Origin: Manduca sexta
Taxonomy: Eukaryota > Arthropoda > Insecta > Lepidoptera > Sphingidae
Reading direction: 5' to 3'
DNA length: 64,000 nucleotides
NCBI RefSeq assembly: GCF_014839805.1
Contig: NC_051126.1
Location: 10,052,609 to 10,116,608 of the forward strand
Part shown: positions 1 to 10,347 of the stretch, one piece after another
Layout of the letters: each line of letters opens with the position of its first letter
Position numbering within the stretch: position 1 is the stretch's first letter
The notes under the pieces: model-generated
What the model was told of the DNA's origin: nothing
The model's input: only the letters and a program-made list of their open reading frames with translations
Databases searched by the model: none
Position numbers and translations under genes: made by a program

Positions 1-186
1 ATAAAGGTCTTGATCTATTGTTATTAACATATGTTCACCTTGGAAAGATATGTTATAAATATTGCGTTTACGTTATTTATTAAAGTCATTCATTATTACA
101 CTATAGTTTATACCAACACTTATAATGACAGATATGCAACTAATATACCGACAATTAGATAAAACATAATTTTAATCATAGTCTAT

Positions 187-385
187 GTTGAAATAAAATT
201 TTTTTTTTTTACCGTGGTTTTGTATATTTCAATTTTATTTCGACGTTTCGAAGATTTAGCAGCCTTCTTGGCCATGGGACGGACTGAGGTGGTCCTCCGA
301 AAAGTTAATGTTACAATATCTACATTTAAAAATCCGATAAATAGTTTTATATCAATGTCTAAAATTCGTGTCAGATAAATTAATT
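187..385 (-). repeat. Penelope-like repeat copy, inverted composite
   Basis: On the minus strand this holds the family core: the hairpin GGCTGCTAAATCTTC followed by GAAACGTCG, then an A-rich stretch. It is joined directly to a short plus-strand piece of the same family's 3' end (331..385, matching the AATCCGAAAATAGTTTTATT...CAATGTCTAA part of other copies). The same inverted-plus-direct arrangement occurs at 26640..26840 and 34992..35278. Assignment to Penelope-like elements is inference from architecture and hairpin; that it is a dispersed repeat is seen directly. Confidence 0.6.
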
Positions 386-1320
386 AAATCATAAATTAAA
401 AATAATAAATTAAATTTTAAATTAATTTGTATTCTAATAAATTAAATAATTGAATTATAGGCTGTATTGTTAAAATACTAAGTTACTATTTTGATAGACA
501 TGACTTAGCAGCCGTCGTTGTTTATTTACGATAGACTTTAAACAGTCAAGTTATAGACCGGGCACCGAGACCATATTTGTACTCCAAAAGTTATTACCAA
601 TCGGTAATAACTTTCTTTTTTTGTCTTATTGGAAATTTTCGTGTAACAAGATGTGTTTAATACAAAAATATCATATTTACAGAAAATATTATGCGCATTA
701 AAAACATGCAAATCAGGATATGGATTAATTTGAAGTATTTTACATTGGTGTTTTGCTATTTCGCGATAGATTGAATGACTATAGCATGAGCGCAAAATTT
801 TTATATGACAATCTTCCCAATGTCCACTCTAAATAATTTGTTACTCTTCGGTTTACAATTAGAAAGACAACGACACGGTGCTTTGCGACGTAAAAAATAA
901 CTTTATTATAACTTACAAGCACCGAATAATTACTTTTGTAATTTTTATGATCTATATGATATTTAAAAAACAATATTAATTAAATTTATTATTAAGTAAT
1001 GATTTGGTAACCACTTTTACACAACTGGCAAATATGTTATCGTAAGTGGCTGTATGTTTATCATACAATAATGTGAAAGAACTATAAACTGTTTTCCAAC
1101 AAAAAATAATATAATTATATAAAAAATGTAAAGCCGATACACACATGTATCATCGATCGTGCATCGCTTATACCAGAATCGTTCCAATTAGACAGCACGC
1201 TCCTAACGACACAACATCCAAACTAGTTTGTATAAATAATAACTTCACACATTATCATCGTAATTTATTACAAATGTAAAAAAAAAACCTATTGATATTT
1301 CTATTATGAATATATGAAAA
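386..1320. other. AT-rich non-coding stretch with one perfect hairpin
   Basis: No supported gene. It contains one clean inverted repeat at 587..598 and 603..614 (AAAGTTATTACC, loop AATC), followed by a T run, so a transcript across it would form a 12-bp stem. The short open frames here look like chance in AT-rich DNA. Confidence 0.6.
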
Positions 1321-1323
1321 AGG

Positions 1324-1330
1324 TATAAAA
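1324..1330 (+). promoter_or_regulatory. Candidate TATA box
   Basis: TATAAAA stands at the edge of a GC-rich patch (about 1340-1560), 45 nt before the ATG of the candidate start exon at 1375. This would put transcription start near 1355, leaving a very short 5' UTR. Position and composition are seen; promoter function is inferred. Confidence 0.35.
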
Positions 1331-1374
1331 CCGATAGAGAGCACAAAGCGAGATCGGGCCGTGCCGCGTGCGTC

Positions 1375-1403
1375 ATGCACAAAACATTTAACATCCTAAT
1401 TTC
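1375..1403 (+). CDS. Candidate first coding exon, unknown gene
   Basis: An ATG downstream of a TATA box opens nine complete codons (MHKTFNILI plus two bases) and runs into a consensus splice donor, C|GTGAGT, in phase 2. The hydrophobic run after a Lys would suit the beginning of a signal peptide, so a secreted or neuropeptide-type precursor is conceivable. No homology is recognised and no partner exon was identified. The surrounding CpG-rich patch (to about 1560) supports a promoter-proximal position. It could equally be a chance match. Confidence 0.25.
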
Positions 1404-2985
1404 GTGAGTAACACCTCAGCGGACGCACCGACAAAAGATTCGATAAAATCAAGCTATCGACGTACAGGCTATGGACTGCGGGCGTTGGACGCGCTCTACA
1501 CGCGGCCTCGCGCGGCGCGGCTCGGCACAGCGCGCAGCAGGCGTCCCCGCGCCCTACTAATAACTTACATTTGGATTACGCTCGTTAGCCTCTTAGCACC
1601 TTGGCCGACGTTTATTTTTTATTAATACAAAATTTATTCAAACGAGAACCGAAAATATTTCGGAAATAATACGTATTACACAACAAAGGCAATAATTTAC
1701 GCCTAGAGGATAAGTGTGGCGAGCCGATGTATGTATAGTCATTATTTATTTCATTATTTGGGTGTTTTTAATCTTCAGGTCAGGAATACTTTCGAACGGC
1801 TGTGACCGGTCAGGCCGTTTTATTATTGGATAACAAAGGAGGTTTTTAAAGCGAGCGACTGACCTCGTCGGTTGATTAGCGTATTATAAGATTAGTTGTG
1901 AGATGCCATTAATTCATAAGCGATTTTGACTGGTTACGAGTGAACACGCAGTCCGTGGCGCAATGCCGCGCGCTTTTTTAAAGTCGTGACCGCGAATCCG
2001 CCGCGCGATTGCGGCTGTCACTGCTATCTCGAAGACAATTAATTGCGACAACTCGATAATTGTCCGAGTATAACTATAACTTTCTGCGCATTATATAAAC
2101 CCGATTTATATTTCCGGGGTTGGAATTTATAACCTTTCTTTCCTTGTACAGAATAATAAAATTTATTTAATAATTATTATGCGTGTTAAATATTATTTAT
2201 AGGTACTTACGTGAAGGTACTGATGAATGAAAACTTCGTTAACTCAAAGGAATACCAGTCAAGAGTTTAAATATTTTTCTGTACCTTTGACAACATTAAA
2301 AATAGGTTTTGACTGTACTATCATAATAGTGTAGATTTGCAAAATGCAGTATTGTAGAAAATTAGTACATTGAGAGCGCGTTTGTAAGAATGTTTTGCGC
2401 TAGAAAACAATATAATCTTTAAGTAACTGGATTTAGTACCAAAACAAACCTCTTAATATTTTAGAATCAACTGAAGTATCAACAACCTTTCCCTTTCGTG
2501 TCCTAAATAAACCTAATTATTAGACAAAATGTCAATAAAGTCTTTAATAACATAAATTATACACGTATGTATGAATTGTTCCACTACTGGACACGGAATT
2601 ATACCAACAAGAGACTTCTCGCCTGCTCAATGTAGAGATTGTATCCACGACTTACACGGCATCACATACATTTCAATTGTATACCTCAAACACTGCTATT
2701 TATGGAAGTATCATTTACTATTTATGGAAGTATCATTTTCTTATCGATATTTAGAGGTAGACTAGAGAGATACTAGACTTTACTAAATGTACTATTCTTT
2801 ACGAAATCTGAGGCCTGTTCGTGCTCCGTTATTAAACCTCAGACTGCGATCTTGATAATCCATTTATCCCAAAGCCATAGTAGCTTTGACGAACTCTTTA
2901 ATGATTTTATAAAAAGGTCGTTTTTAGCTATAATATATTATCTATGTTTTGAATCTCCTTTCCGCAATGCCACTTATATTATGTT
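1404..2985. other. Non-coding; GC-rich to 1560, then AT-rich
   Basis: The first 150 bases continue the CpG-rich patch. The remainder is AT-rich except for a GC-richer block at about 1925-2060. A frame open through 1404..1625 begins at a GTG and is Arg/Ala-rich because of CpG content; I do not support it as a gene. Confidence 0.5.
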
Positions 2986-2989
2986 TGGC

Positions 2990-3165
2990 AATTTTCAGAC
3001 TCAGTTTTTCTACTCATTATCAGCCTGGATATTGCGTCCAATATGACAATAAATTCACCGCCTATCACATCATGGGATGGAATACACACGGCAGAAAGTG
3101 GGTGCACCAGTTACGCCTCTGCCTACCCCTTCGGGGATAAACGGCTTGAGTGTATGTGAGTGTGC
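2990..3165 (+). repeat. 5'-truncated tRNA-derived SINE (family 1)
   Basis: This matches the 3' body of the complete SINE at 49298..49568. Shared blocks are ATCAGCC-GGA, CCTATCACATCATGGGA, AAAGTGGGTGC, GCCTCTGCCTACCCCTTCGG and a GTATGT-type tail. The tRNA-like head with the A and B boxes is missing, so this copy is truncated and inactive. Confidence 0.8.
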
Positions 3166-3243
3166 ATTTTTTGTAGAGCGGGTTGATTTACCGATTTATT
3201 AGACTGATGTGTTATTTTATTTTTTATCAGAAAATACTGTAAG

Positions 3244-3401
3244 ATCGATGGTTGAAAGGCTAATTGAATTAAAAAAAAATTTATTGGGACACTAAGCGTC
3301 ATACATATTTAAAATCAGCTCTTCTCTCTATGATTTTTAAACTAGTTTAAAAAATCGAAAAAAAAAATTCGCCTTAGTCAATTAGCCTTTCAACCGTCGA
3401 T
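3244..3401. mobile_element. MITE with 24-bp terminal inverted repeats
   Basis: The ends 3244..3267 and 3378..3401 are inverted copies with one mismatch over the first 23 positions (ATCGAYGGTTGAAAGGCTAA TTGA). They enclose about 110 bp of A/T-rich sequence with no reading frame. That is the structure of a miniature inverted-repeat transposable element. I see no convincing target duplication, so the superfamily is undetermined. Confidence 0.75.
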
Positions 3402-3748
3402 ATATTCTTTGCTATCAAATACGGACTAAAATAGAAGATTATCATACTTTACCAATTATTGTCTTTCTTTTTTACCTTATTTGTTTGTATTTATTACACG
3501 ATGAATTCTCGTTTCAAAGTTACAAAACGATGAATGGGTGCATAATATTTTAGATTAGCATTGAACGGGGCGATATTTAAGCCCTATTTCAAATCTACAA
3601 GTTAATTTTATTAGTTTATCATCATAATAAACAACAAATATAAATAATATTTATTTTATTACCATTTATTTGGGAGTATAGTTTAGTGTGAGATTACTAA
3701 GAAGTAGAGACACAGGCCCTCAAAAGCCGTATTTTATTTGACACAACC

Positions 3749-3942
3749 ATGCCGGCCTACTCCAGTGCTTCTTCACGCTACGGCAGAAGGACTCAGGATG
3801 ATAGGAAGAAGGGAAAACGCACGCCGGCAAACTATTCTAAAGCCGCGAGATATTCCATGCCTAATGGCACAGCAAAGAATAGACTTAGCGAGCCTATTGA
3901 TGGAAACCTTCACGGCCCGAACCTCCACCGAATATCTAAATC
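3749..3942 (+). CDS. Candidate coding exon, Lys/Arg/Ser-rich, unknown gene
   Basis: An ATG in good insect context (ACAACCATGC) opens 64 codons plus two bases, ending at a strong donor TC|GTAAGT (phase 2); the frame stops inside the would-be intron. The peptide starts MPAYSSASSRYGRR and is basic and hydrophilic, with many Ser, Asn, Lys and Arg, suggesting a disordered N-terminal region. GC content (about 50%) is well above the flanking DNA (about 25%), which favours real coding sequence. Upstream AGs lack a pyrimidine tract, so a first exon is likelier than an internal one. No family is recognised and no downstream exon was identified with confidence. Confidence 0.45.
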
Positions 3943-3949
3943 GTAAGTT

Positions 3950-5628
3950 AATTATTTCTGCTCAAAAACAAACTACATATAATTATTGTATGCGATGATT
4001 ATATTCAGGAGTTTATTATTGTTTGTAATTGTCTAATTCTCATTTATATTTCATTATTCCAAGAAAATTTTCTTTTAAATTAAGTCGATTATTTCCACAA
4101 ATTAAGATTATTTTACTATGGAATATTTTTTATTGACTAACTTTAATTGATTACATAAATTAGAGTGAAATTAAAGTGTAGCAAAGTAATTTAAAACTGT
4201 ATAAACGATATATGGATGCCGACGGAACCCATATTTCAATTGTTCGCACAAAATAACAGTTCAATAAAAAAAGTTTTTTTTATTGTTGTAAAATATTTAA
4301 TAACTTGTTGTTTTGTTAAATAATTATTTATTTGATTAACTTTTATGCATGTAGTGCCTTTTTAGATTTATTTCTCATTTGTACTTGGGTCATTTATTTA
4401 TTACCCAGATATTAATTCTCAAAATAATGTTTGTTTAATAGTAAAAATGATGAATATTAACCATTTGTACTAAAACAGTGTTAAATATTAGAAATGAAAT
4501 AAACACGAGATTCTTTATGTGTAAAAAAATTACAAAGGTTTGGAATCATTTGTTCGAATTGAATAGTTTACAATTGCACTTATATATAGAGTTATTTATG
4601 TAGTTTTTTAATTTTAAATTATACAAAACAATTTTTTTTCCCTATTTTTAATGAGTTATACTTTGATTACCAAATAAAAATTAATCCTATTTGCCCTGAT
4701 ACTTTGATGATTTTATACTCATGTTCTTCTAATAAAAACCTCCTTTGAAATACCTAGATACTATTTAAATATTTGATCTTATAATATAAATCATTTATTA
4801 TTTAACATACTTCATCTCTAGTTTTAAGATTTATTGATTTATACATGATTATCGATGTTATAAAAAATATTTTAATTTAGCAAAGCTGTAATAATAGACA
4901 TTAATTCGGTAATTATTTTACGCATGACACGATTGTAAAGTTTTAAATTTAATGAAACGGTGCCTAATTCTTCCTTAATTGTAAATAAACAAAACTCTTT
5001 TGAGTTCATAATAAAAATAATTTATTCTATTATTTTTTTTAAGTTACTTGTTGAATTATTCTGATTAGAATATGCGCACACAAAAATATTTAGTAATTAT
5101 TTATGAGTTAACATAAAATAAATTATGATGTCAGCTCGAGAGTTAGATATTCACTTGCGTTTGATTACAACACACGTATAACGTACTAATGGTATATAAT
5201 TAAAACTATGAATGCCAATAATCATAAATATAGGCTAATCTCACGCTATACTGGTGCTTTTTACATTAGAATAACGCTCGGGATCATTTCGTTTGTTAAT
5301 TGTATTTCTTGTTAATGATAACCTTTCCGGCTGTCGATTAATTAACGAGTATGTTCAAATGTTGGACTTATTAAAGTTTTAAAAACGTTAATGAACTTCA
5401 CACATCACTACGGGAATCGAATAACAATTTAAAATTTACATTATTTACAATAACAGAGGAAGAAAACATGTTTGAAAAATTTACTGCCGATATCTCAAAA
5501 ATTATCCTCGGCATATATAACTACATCCAATGTAATAGTAAGATCAATGGTATAATACGAGATTTTTTATCCACACAACTTAAATAAAGACATTATTTAT
5601 TTTGATTTTTTAACGTAAATACTAAATA
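3950..5628. other. Extremely AT-rich intronic or intergenic DNA
   Basis: Nothing supported. No open frame of note, no recognised repeat and no long inverted repeat. The composition suits intron or intergenic sequence between the candidate exons on either side. Confidence 0.6.
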
Positions 5629-5639
5629 TTAAAACCGTT

Positions 5640-6240
5640 GCGTACCTTTACTACTGCTACCATCCTCATTGGAATCTTCGCTGGGCGGGCCGTGCGGCGC
5701 CCTGGCGGGCAGCGGGTGCGGCAGCCGCGGCCTCGCCAGGAACGGCGGGGGCACCCCGAAGAAAGGCAGAAAAGGGGGCCAGGTCGGGCGCGGCGCCAGG
5801 TGCGCCGCCGCCGCCGCGTACAGCTGCAGCGGCGCCGGCAGACCGCCCTCCAGCACCATGCCGCCGCCGACGCCGCCGCCGCCGCCCGCGCTCGGTATCT
5901 TGCTCGTCGACAGCGCGCACAACACTACACCGCTCACCGACGGAGCTCAAGACGCTCCTGGTGCGAGCACATAGCATTCTCAAATGTCATGTTCGGTAAT
6001 GGATACACGCTATTGTTTCGGTGATAGTATTTGTCACAAACACTGGTCCATGTCCCGCGTAGTCGCGAGTCCGGCGGCGGTGGTGCGATGTTTACTGGTG
6101 CGCGTACGGTCGGCACATACGTCGGGCGCGCGGCGCTACTGCGAGTGGTGGTCGCGCGCACTCGGGCCCGGCACTGAGATGGCGCGCCGGCCGCTGGGCG
6201 GAGCGACGACCCCCGGCCCCCACCCCGACGCAAATTAATT
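5640..6240. promoter_or_regulatory. CpG-rich island over candidate 5' exon
   Basis: A sharp GC- and CpG-rich block in otherwise AT-rich DNA. It covers the minus-strand candidate exon and extends about 380 bp upstream of its ATG. On the minus strand an initiator-like TCAGT lies near 6172, a plausible start site. Several overlapping frames are open here on both strands only because stop codons are rare in GC-rich sequence; they are not separate genes. Confidence 0.45.
5646..5859 (-). CDS. Candidate 5' coding exon, Pro/Ala/Gly-rich regulator-like protein
   Basis: Read on the minus strand, an ATG (GGCATGG context) opens 71 codons plus one base and ends at a consensus donor AAAG|GTACGC. The peptide begins MVLEGGLPAPLQLYAAAAAH, continues through an aromatic/proline stretch (WPPFLPFFGVPPPF) and ends acidic and serine-rich (PSEDSNEDGSSSK). 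The frame stays open further 5' through a Gly run to about 5937, so the start could be earlier. Low-complexity Ala/Pro N-termini with an acidic Ser stretch are common in homeobox and other developmental transcription factors, but no DNA-binding domain is visible. The lower-coordinate 5.6 kb shows no recognisable homeodomain exon, so any such exon would lie outside the window. Confidence 0.5.
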
Positions 6241-6391
6241 CTCCGCCTCCTTCATATTATAGATTTATTCCTCCGACAGTACATCGCGGTGTGCTGTTAA
6301 ACGCTTTCAAACCTTATGCCGCAAAGTTACAGATCTGTATTGAATAACGGGTAATAAATTAAGGGACGGCATACATTGAATTAACGGCACT

Positions 6392-6526
6392 ATGGACGAC
6401 GTCGAGCTGCGAGAGGAAATGGACTCTATTTACGAGCAAATAGTGTCCGTTATCGAATGTTTGTCGCTTGGATATCGGATTTATAGGGTTGCCGTTCGTC
6501 TGCACGGGTCGGTGGGGTTGTCATAA
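6392..6526 (+). CDS. Possible 44-residue small ORF, unknown
   Basis: An ATG in acceptable context opens 44 codons to a TAA. The first 32 residues (MDDVELREEMDSIYEQ...) are acidic and amphipathic, with codon choice unlike the AT-rich flank. It lies about 220 bp upstream of the initiator-like site of the minus-strand candidate, on the opposite strand. No family is recognised. It could be a small protein, an upstream ORF, an exon fragment or a conserved non-coding element. Confidence 0.25.
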   Translation: MDDVELREEMDSIYEQIVSVIECLSLGYRIYRVAVRLHGSVGLS

Positions 6527-6529
6527 TCT

Positions 6530-7175
6530 TTTTTAACCGCACGCCGCGCCGCCACAAAGAGACATGTAGCGTACGTTCGGCAAGATCTTATAGTGTGGAA
6601 TTTCGCCTCAAATGTGTTATGAACTCGCAAACGTTATGTTACGACAAGCATGTTTAACCTTTACATGTTTTTACTTCTTCTAATTTTACGAAAAGAAGAA
6701 GCATAAATAGCTTTTGTCCAAAAAATGCAATTACAATAAATGACTTATTATTATTTGCGTGTCTATATCTGTAAATGAGTCTTAATGTAGATCGGCAACA
6801 ATGAGAGAAGATTACTATTCTGCGTGTTAAAAGGCAATGTAATTGCGAGCAGATAATTTGAGGTTTGGTTCATTTTTCATCTAATTTGACAGGTGATAGA
6901 CTGGCGGACGAGCAATCAACGCCTAATGCGGCGGACTAGGAACCGAGCCACAGTTATTAGCCTGTTACAATAGAGTTGCGTAAAACTAGATTATGTCCGT
7001 TCTCTGTCCAACCGCTCTAATGACGGCCCAACTATCAATCATACAGAATTAACACGTTTCGGATTATATTTTTGACAGTGATGAATCATAAGCGAAAGGC
7101 AATCAATTTCACAACCGATTCCTTATTCCATTAAACAAAAAAGTAATAACGTAATTGACATAAATAATAATAAAA
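6530..7175. other. Non-coding stretch, nothing recognised
   Basis: Mixed-composition sequence without a supported frame, RNA gene or repeat. It may be upstream regulatory DNA between the two CpG-rich blocks. Confidence 0.5.
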
Positions 7176-7189
7176 TATGTCAAGACAGA

Positions 7190-7620
7190 GCGTAACGAGC
7201 GCTCGGACGCGACATGACAGCTCTATCAGAAATCTCGCACTGAGTGTACCGCCGCAGCCCGCCCACCGGCGCGGCGCGGCGGGGCGAGCGGGCCCGCGCC
7301 CGAGCGCGACGCCCATTGGCGACGGCGGCGCGGCGGCGGAGCGGCGGAGGAGCGGCGGCGGAGCGGCGGCGGCGCGCCCGTGGGGCGGGGTGAGCTCCCA
7401 AAGCTTAGTGTTGCATGAATTTAATTAGTGTGAGGAGCACCTCGGGCGCATTAGGAGTCGCGATGGGCGAAGCAATAAAAGATATAAAGGAATGAGTATA
7501 AATTAAAAGTTAAATAGAGAGCGGTGTGGCGCGCGAGAGAGAGCGCGTGCGTGGTGCCCGCGCGTCTCTCCGACCCGGCGTCTCTCTCGCCTCGCCGGCC
7601 GCTCCACAGATGAGCCGCTC
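7190..7620. promoter_or_regulatory. CpG island with GGC/GAG triplet runs
   Basis: A second very GC-rich island with (GAGCGGCGG)-like runs near 7330-7375, a CCAAT-type motif (CCCATTGG, about 7310) and GAGAGA tracts at about 7535-7550. GAGA tracts and CpG density suit an insect developmental promoter, but no confident exon is visible. A frame on each strand is open only because of composition. Confidence 0.4.
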
Positions 7621-8680
7621 GTAATTGTTTGACGATCTTATTAGTATCAGTTAAATGTGGTGCTCTCTTTTTCGCTGGCGAATTTAATTACATTTTAATT
7701 AGAACACGCTTAATGAGAGTTTCGCCGGATTCGTTCTGATTTCTTCGTGTTTTCAGTGCGGCCATTTTCTTCGCTTCGGATAATTGGTTATTGATGGAAT
7801 TTCTTTGGAGTTTCAACACTTTGAAATATGTTTTTTTAGCTGTCCCTATTGAGTTTGGTTATTTAATGGCTAAGTCATTTATCGTATAATAATGTTATGA
7901 AAGACTTCATTGTTGAGCTTTTTTTGTGAAATTAAATTATTTTGAGCATTTTTTGCATTTATAGTTTTGATACAGGGGTTTCTTCTTTTAGAGCTTTGAA
8001 ACTCGTGCTCAGTTATAGCATTCATAGACATTTTAAGCTATGTCACCTATTAATATTGTAATATTTTATTTGATCGATGACAGGGCATTGAACTTCTCGA
8101 TCGGGCACGGAGGACACACATGTTTACTTAAATATAGAGTTATGTATTTATTAAAAATCACATTATACTGTGTTATTTATTTCATTAACATAGTTTACCT
8201 CCTTAGTCTAGCTATGTCAAAGATTATAAAACTAAACTATAAATGGGTCCACTGCCTAGTAGAAGTAAAAGTATTTTCCATAGGAAATGCTCTACAGAAC
8301 AGTTAGAGACAATTTTATCTCACTTCTATCATTTCCCTCTCGTAGCTTTAAGAAAGTTCTATACTCTGACACCTACTCCCAATATAGTGCGGTTCTTGAA
8401 GATACTACGCATAGAATGGATTCAGTTGGGACACTTCGCGATTTTTTAGTCAAGCCCTGACATTTCCTTCAAACGAGATACACAGAAGATATTCCGCTGA
8501 TGACAGCGTCCGTACTCCTATCTTAACTGATAACTATTGTTGATACGATAAAGGTATCGTAAGAATGGTACGAATGGTAAGGTCCATTCGGTGTTTGAAA
8601 GCTATAAAAATAGTATTTTTACAGTATTTCTAATTGGCAAGAACAAATCTGCGAAGCGCTCTCAAGCTTAGTTGGTATGT
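7621..8680. other. AT-rich non-coding stretch
   Basis: No supported gene or repeat. Short open frames between 8040 and 8450 have no recognisable coding character. Confidence 0.5.
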
Positions 8681-8683
8681 AAT

Positions 8684-8862
8684 GTAGGTAGATATTGTAA
8701 CTTTGACTTTACGGATGAACAACACCTCAGTCCCCCCCGTGACCATGAAGGCTGCAAAGTCTTCGAAACGTCGGGAGAAAATAAAATACTAACACCGCGA
8801 TAGAATCCGAAAATTAGTTTAATTTCAATGTCTAACATTCGCGTAAACATAAGAAATCATTA
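8684..8862 (+). repeat. Penelope-like repeat unit, near-complete copy
   Basis: This is the clearest single unit of the family. It runs from GTAGGTAGATATTGTAACTT through a C run, then GTGACCATGAAGGCTGCAAA with GTCTTCGAAACGTCGGG, an A-rich segment, and the shared 3' end ATTCGCGTAAACATAAGAAA TCATTA. The segment GAAGGC-TGCAAA-GTCTTC forms a 6-bp stem followed by GAAA, the layout of stem II and the GAAA strand of a hammerhead ribozyme. The expected CUGAUGA reads ACCAUGA here, so catalysis is unlikely. Confidence 0.7.
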
Positions 8863-8999
8863 AGTGACAATGACGCTTCATCTGACAATCGAATTTACAC
8901 CAACTAGGGTCAGATGGTCCCTTAGAATGATGAATTCTGGTGACATCAAGCTTTATCATTTGTTTTCTTTATTTACTTGAATAAAATGAGTAAAAGTAG

Positions 9000-9312
9000 C
9001 GATAGCCTAATTGGTTGTGGATTGTTCGGGACGAATAGGTAGCCACAGATTCAATACCCAAGGGCACACATCTCTGACCTTTAAAAGATCATGTGTGTAT
9101 TCTTTGAAAATTATCGCTGGGTATAACGGTGAATGAAAACATCGTGACTAAGAATCTTAGAAGTTTTGTATAAGAATTTTAGGGTATGTGAAGTCTACCA
9201 GCCCGCACTGGGCCAGCGTGATGGACTAAGACCTAATCCCTCTCAGTAGTTGAGGAAGCCCGTGCCCAGCAGTGGGACAGTAGATAATATAGAGCTCATA
9301 TTATTAAATGAC
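9000..9312 (+). repeat. tRNA-derived SINE (family 2)
   Basis: An A-box-like TAGCCTAATTGG at the head and a degraded B box (AGATTCAATACC) about 45 nt later indicate tRNA ancestry. The 3' half holds the block CGTGCCCAGCAGTGGGACAG, then a TATTATTA tail. Related copies lie at 63428..63760 (+), 44676..44995 (-) and 13385..13650 (+, decayed). Confidence 0.75.
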
Positions 9313-10203
9313 TTATTTCTTGCGTGTTAATGATAATCACGACTATGTATCAAACATAGCAACAATCAAAGGCGATCGAATTTTAAAACCTTGGCCAGAT
9401 TTTAGCGGCGCTCGTCACCATGAGACGAATTAACATCAGAATTGGACAAACTCGCGGCATATGCCCAGATGATCTTGCGCATACGAGAGACTTCGAATGC
9501 TTAGCTCGGTAAATGATGTTGGAAATAAATTATTTTCTTCATCACGAACTTTTTATTGACAAGTAACAATATTCTGGCGTTAATTGAAGAATACTAAGTC
9601 TTGATACTTTAGATTTGGACTACAATGTATAAGGGCTTATTTTACAGGCTTTAAGTAAATTAGACTTGTCATCTATCGTATTGAAAAGATTGTTTTTAAT
9701 ACTCATTTTATTACCATTGATTTAGGGTAGATTAGAGTGTGATTTTTTTTCGTCGACATGTACATTTATATGATAACTAGCATTTACGCAGAATGTGGGA
9801 AATAGGCCCTTATTGTAGGAGCTGCTATGCAGATATAGAGAAGATACCAGATTTTTTACATACATCGTACTTCCTCCACTACTAAGTTGCGTAATAATGC
9901 AGTGTACAACCGTCTTCATCTATACTTATGTGCAAATAGATTTTCAACCGCAAACATACATCGCATTTATCAACATTTTCAACCATCAAAAATCACGAAC
10001 ATCCCCCTGTCTCTTTCGCACACACAGTGGGCCGTATATGGTCGTCCTATTCTACAACATTAGGCGGGCCATACACGCGCGCATCGTTACTTTTCATTAG
10101 GTCGCAGCTTACGTGCCCGCGCGTTATGTATTGTCTGTCGGGAATGGGGCGCTTTAGTTATTTTATTGATGTTGCATTGCTCTGTTTCTTCTTTTTTATT
10201 TTG
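9313..10203. other. Non-coding stretch before the maT element
   Basis: No supported gene. A 30-codon frame starting at 9420 (MRRINIRIGQTRG...) in good ATG context ends near a GTAAAT, but it is too short to call. A GC-richer block at 10010-10170 directly precedes the transposon insertion site. Confidence 0.45.
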
Positions 10204-10205
10204 TA

Positions 10206-10230
10206 CTTAGTCTGGCCATAAATACTGTTA
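10206..10230 (+). repeat. Left terminal inverted repeat of maT element
   Basis: CTTAGTCTGGCCATAAATAC plus about five more bases. It matches the inverted right end (11488..11512) except at a few positions (second base, the G/T before GCCATAAATA, and the C/T after it). The preceding TA is the target duplication. Confidence 0.85.
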
Positions 10231-10347
10231 CACTTAATTATAAAAAAATATTACATTTGAATTTCGAATCTGTCATTTTTATACGATTGTTCATTGTGTT
10301 TTCTCATTTTGGCGCCAATACATTGTAAAATATTTTGCGATATTAAA

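Noticed and set aside
5638..6238. Several long frames on both strands (Arg/Ala-rich)
   Set aside because: GC-rich sequence lacks stop codons; only the minus-strand frame with a splice donor has protein-like composition.
7177..7428. Ala/Arg/Gly-rich frames on both strands at 7.2-7.4 kb
   Set aside because: Produced by GGC/GAG triplet runs in a CpG island; no splice or start context.
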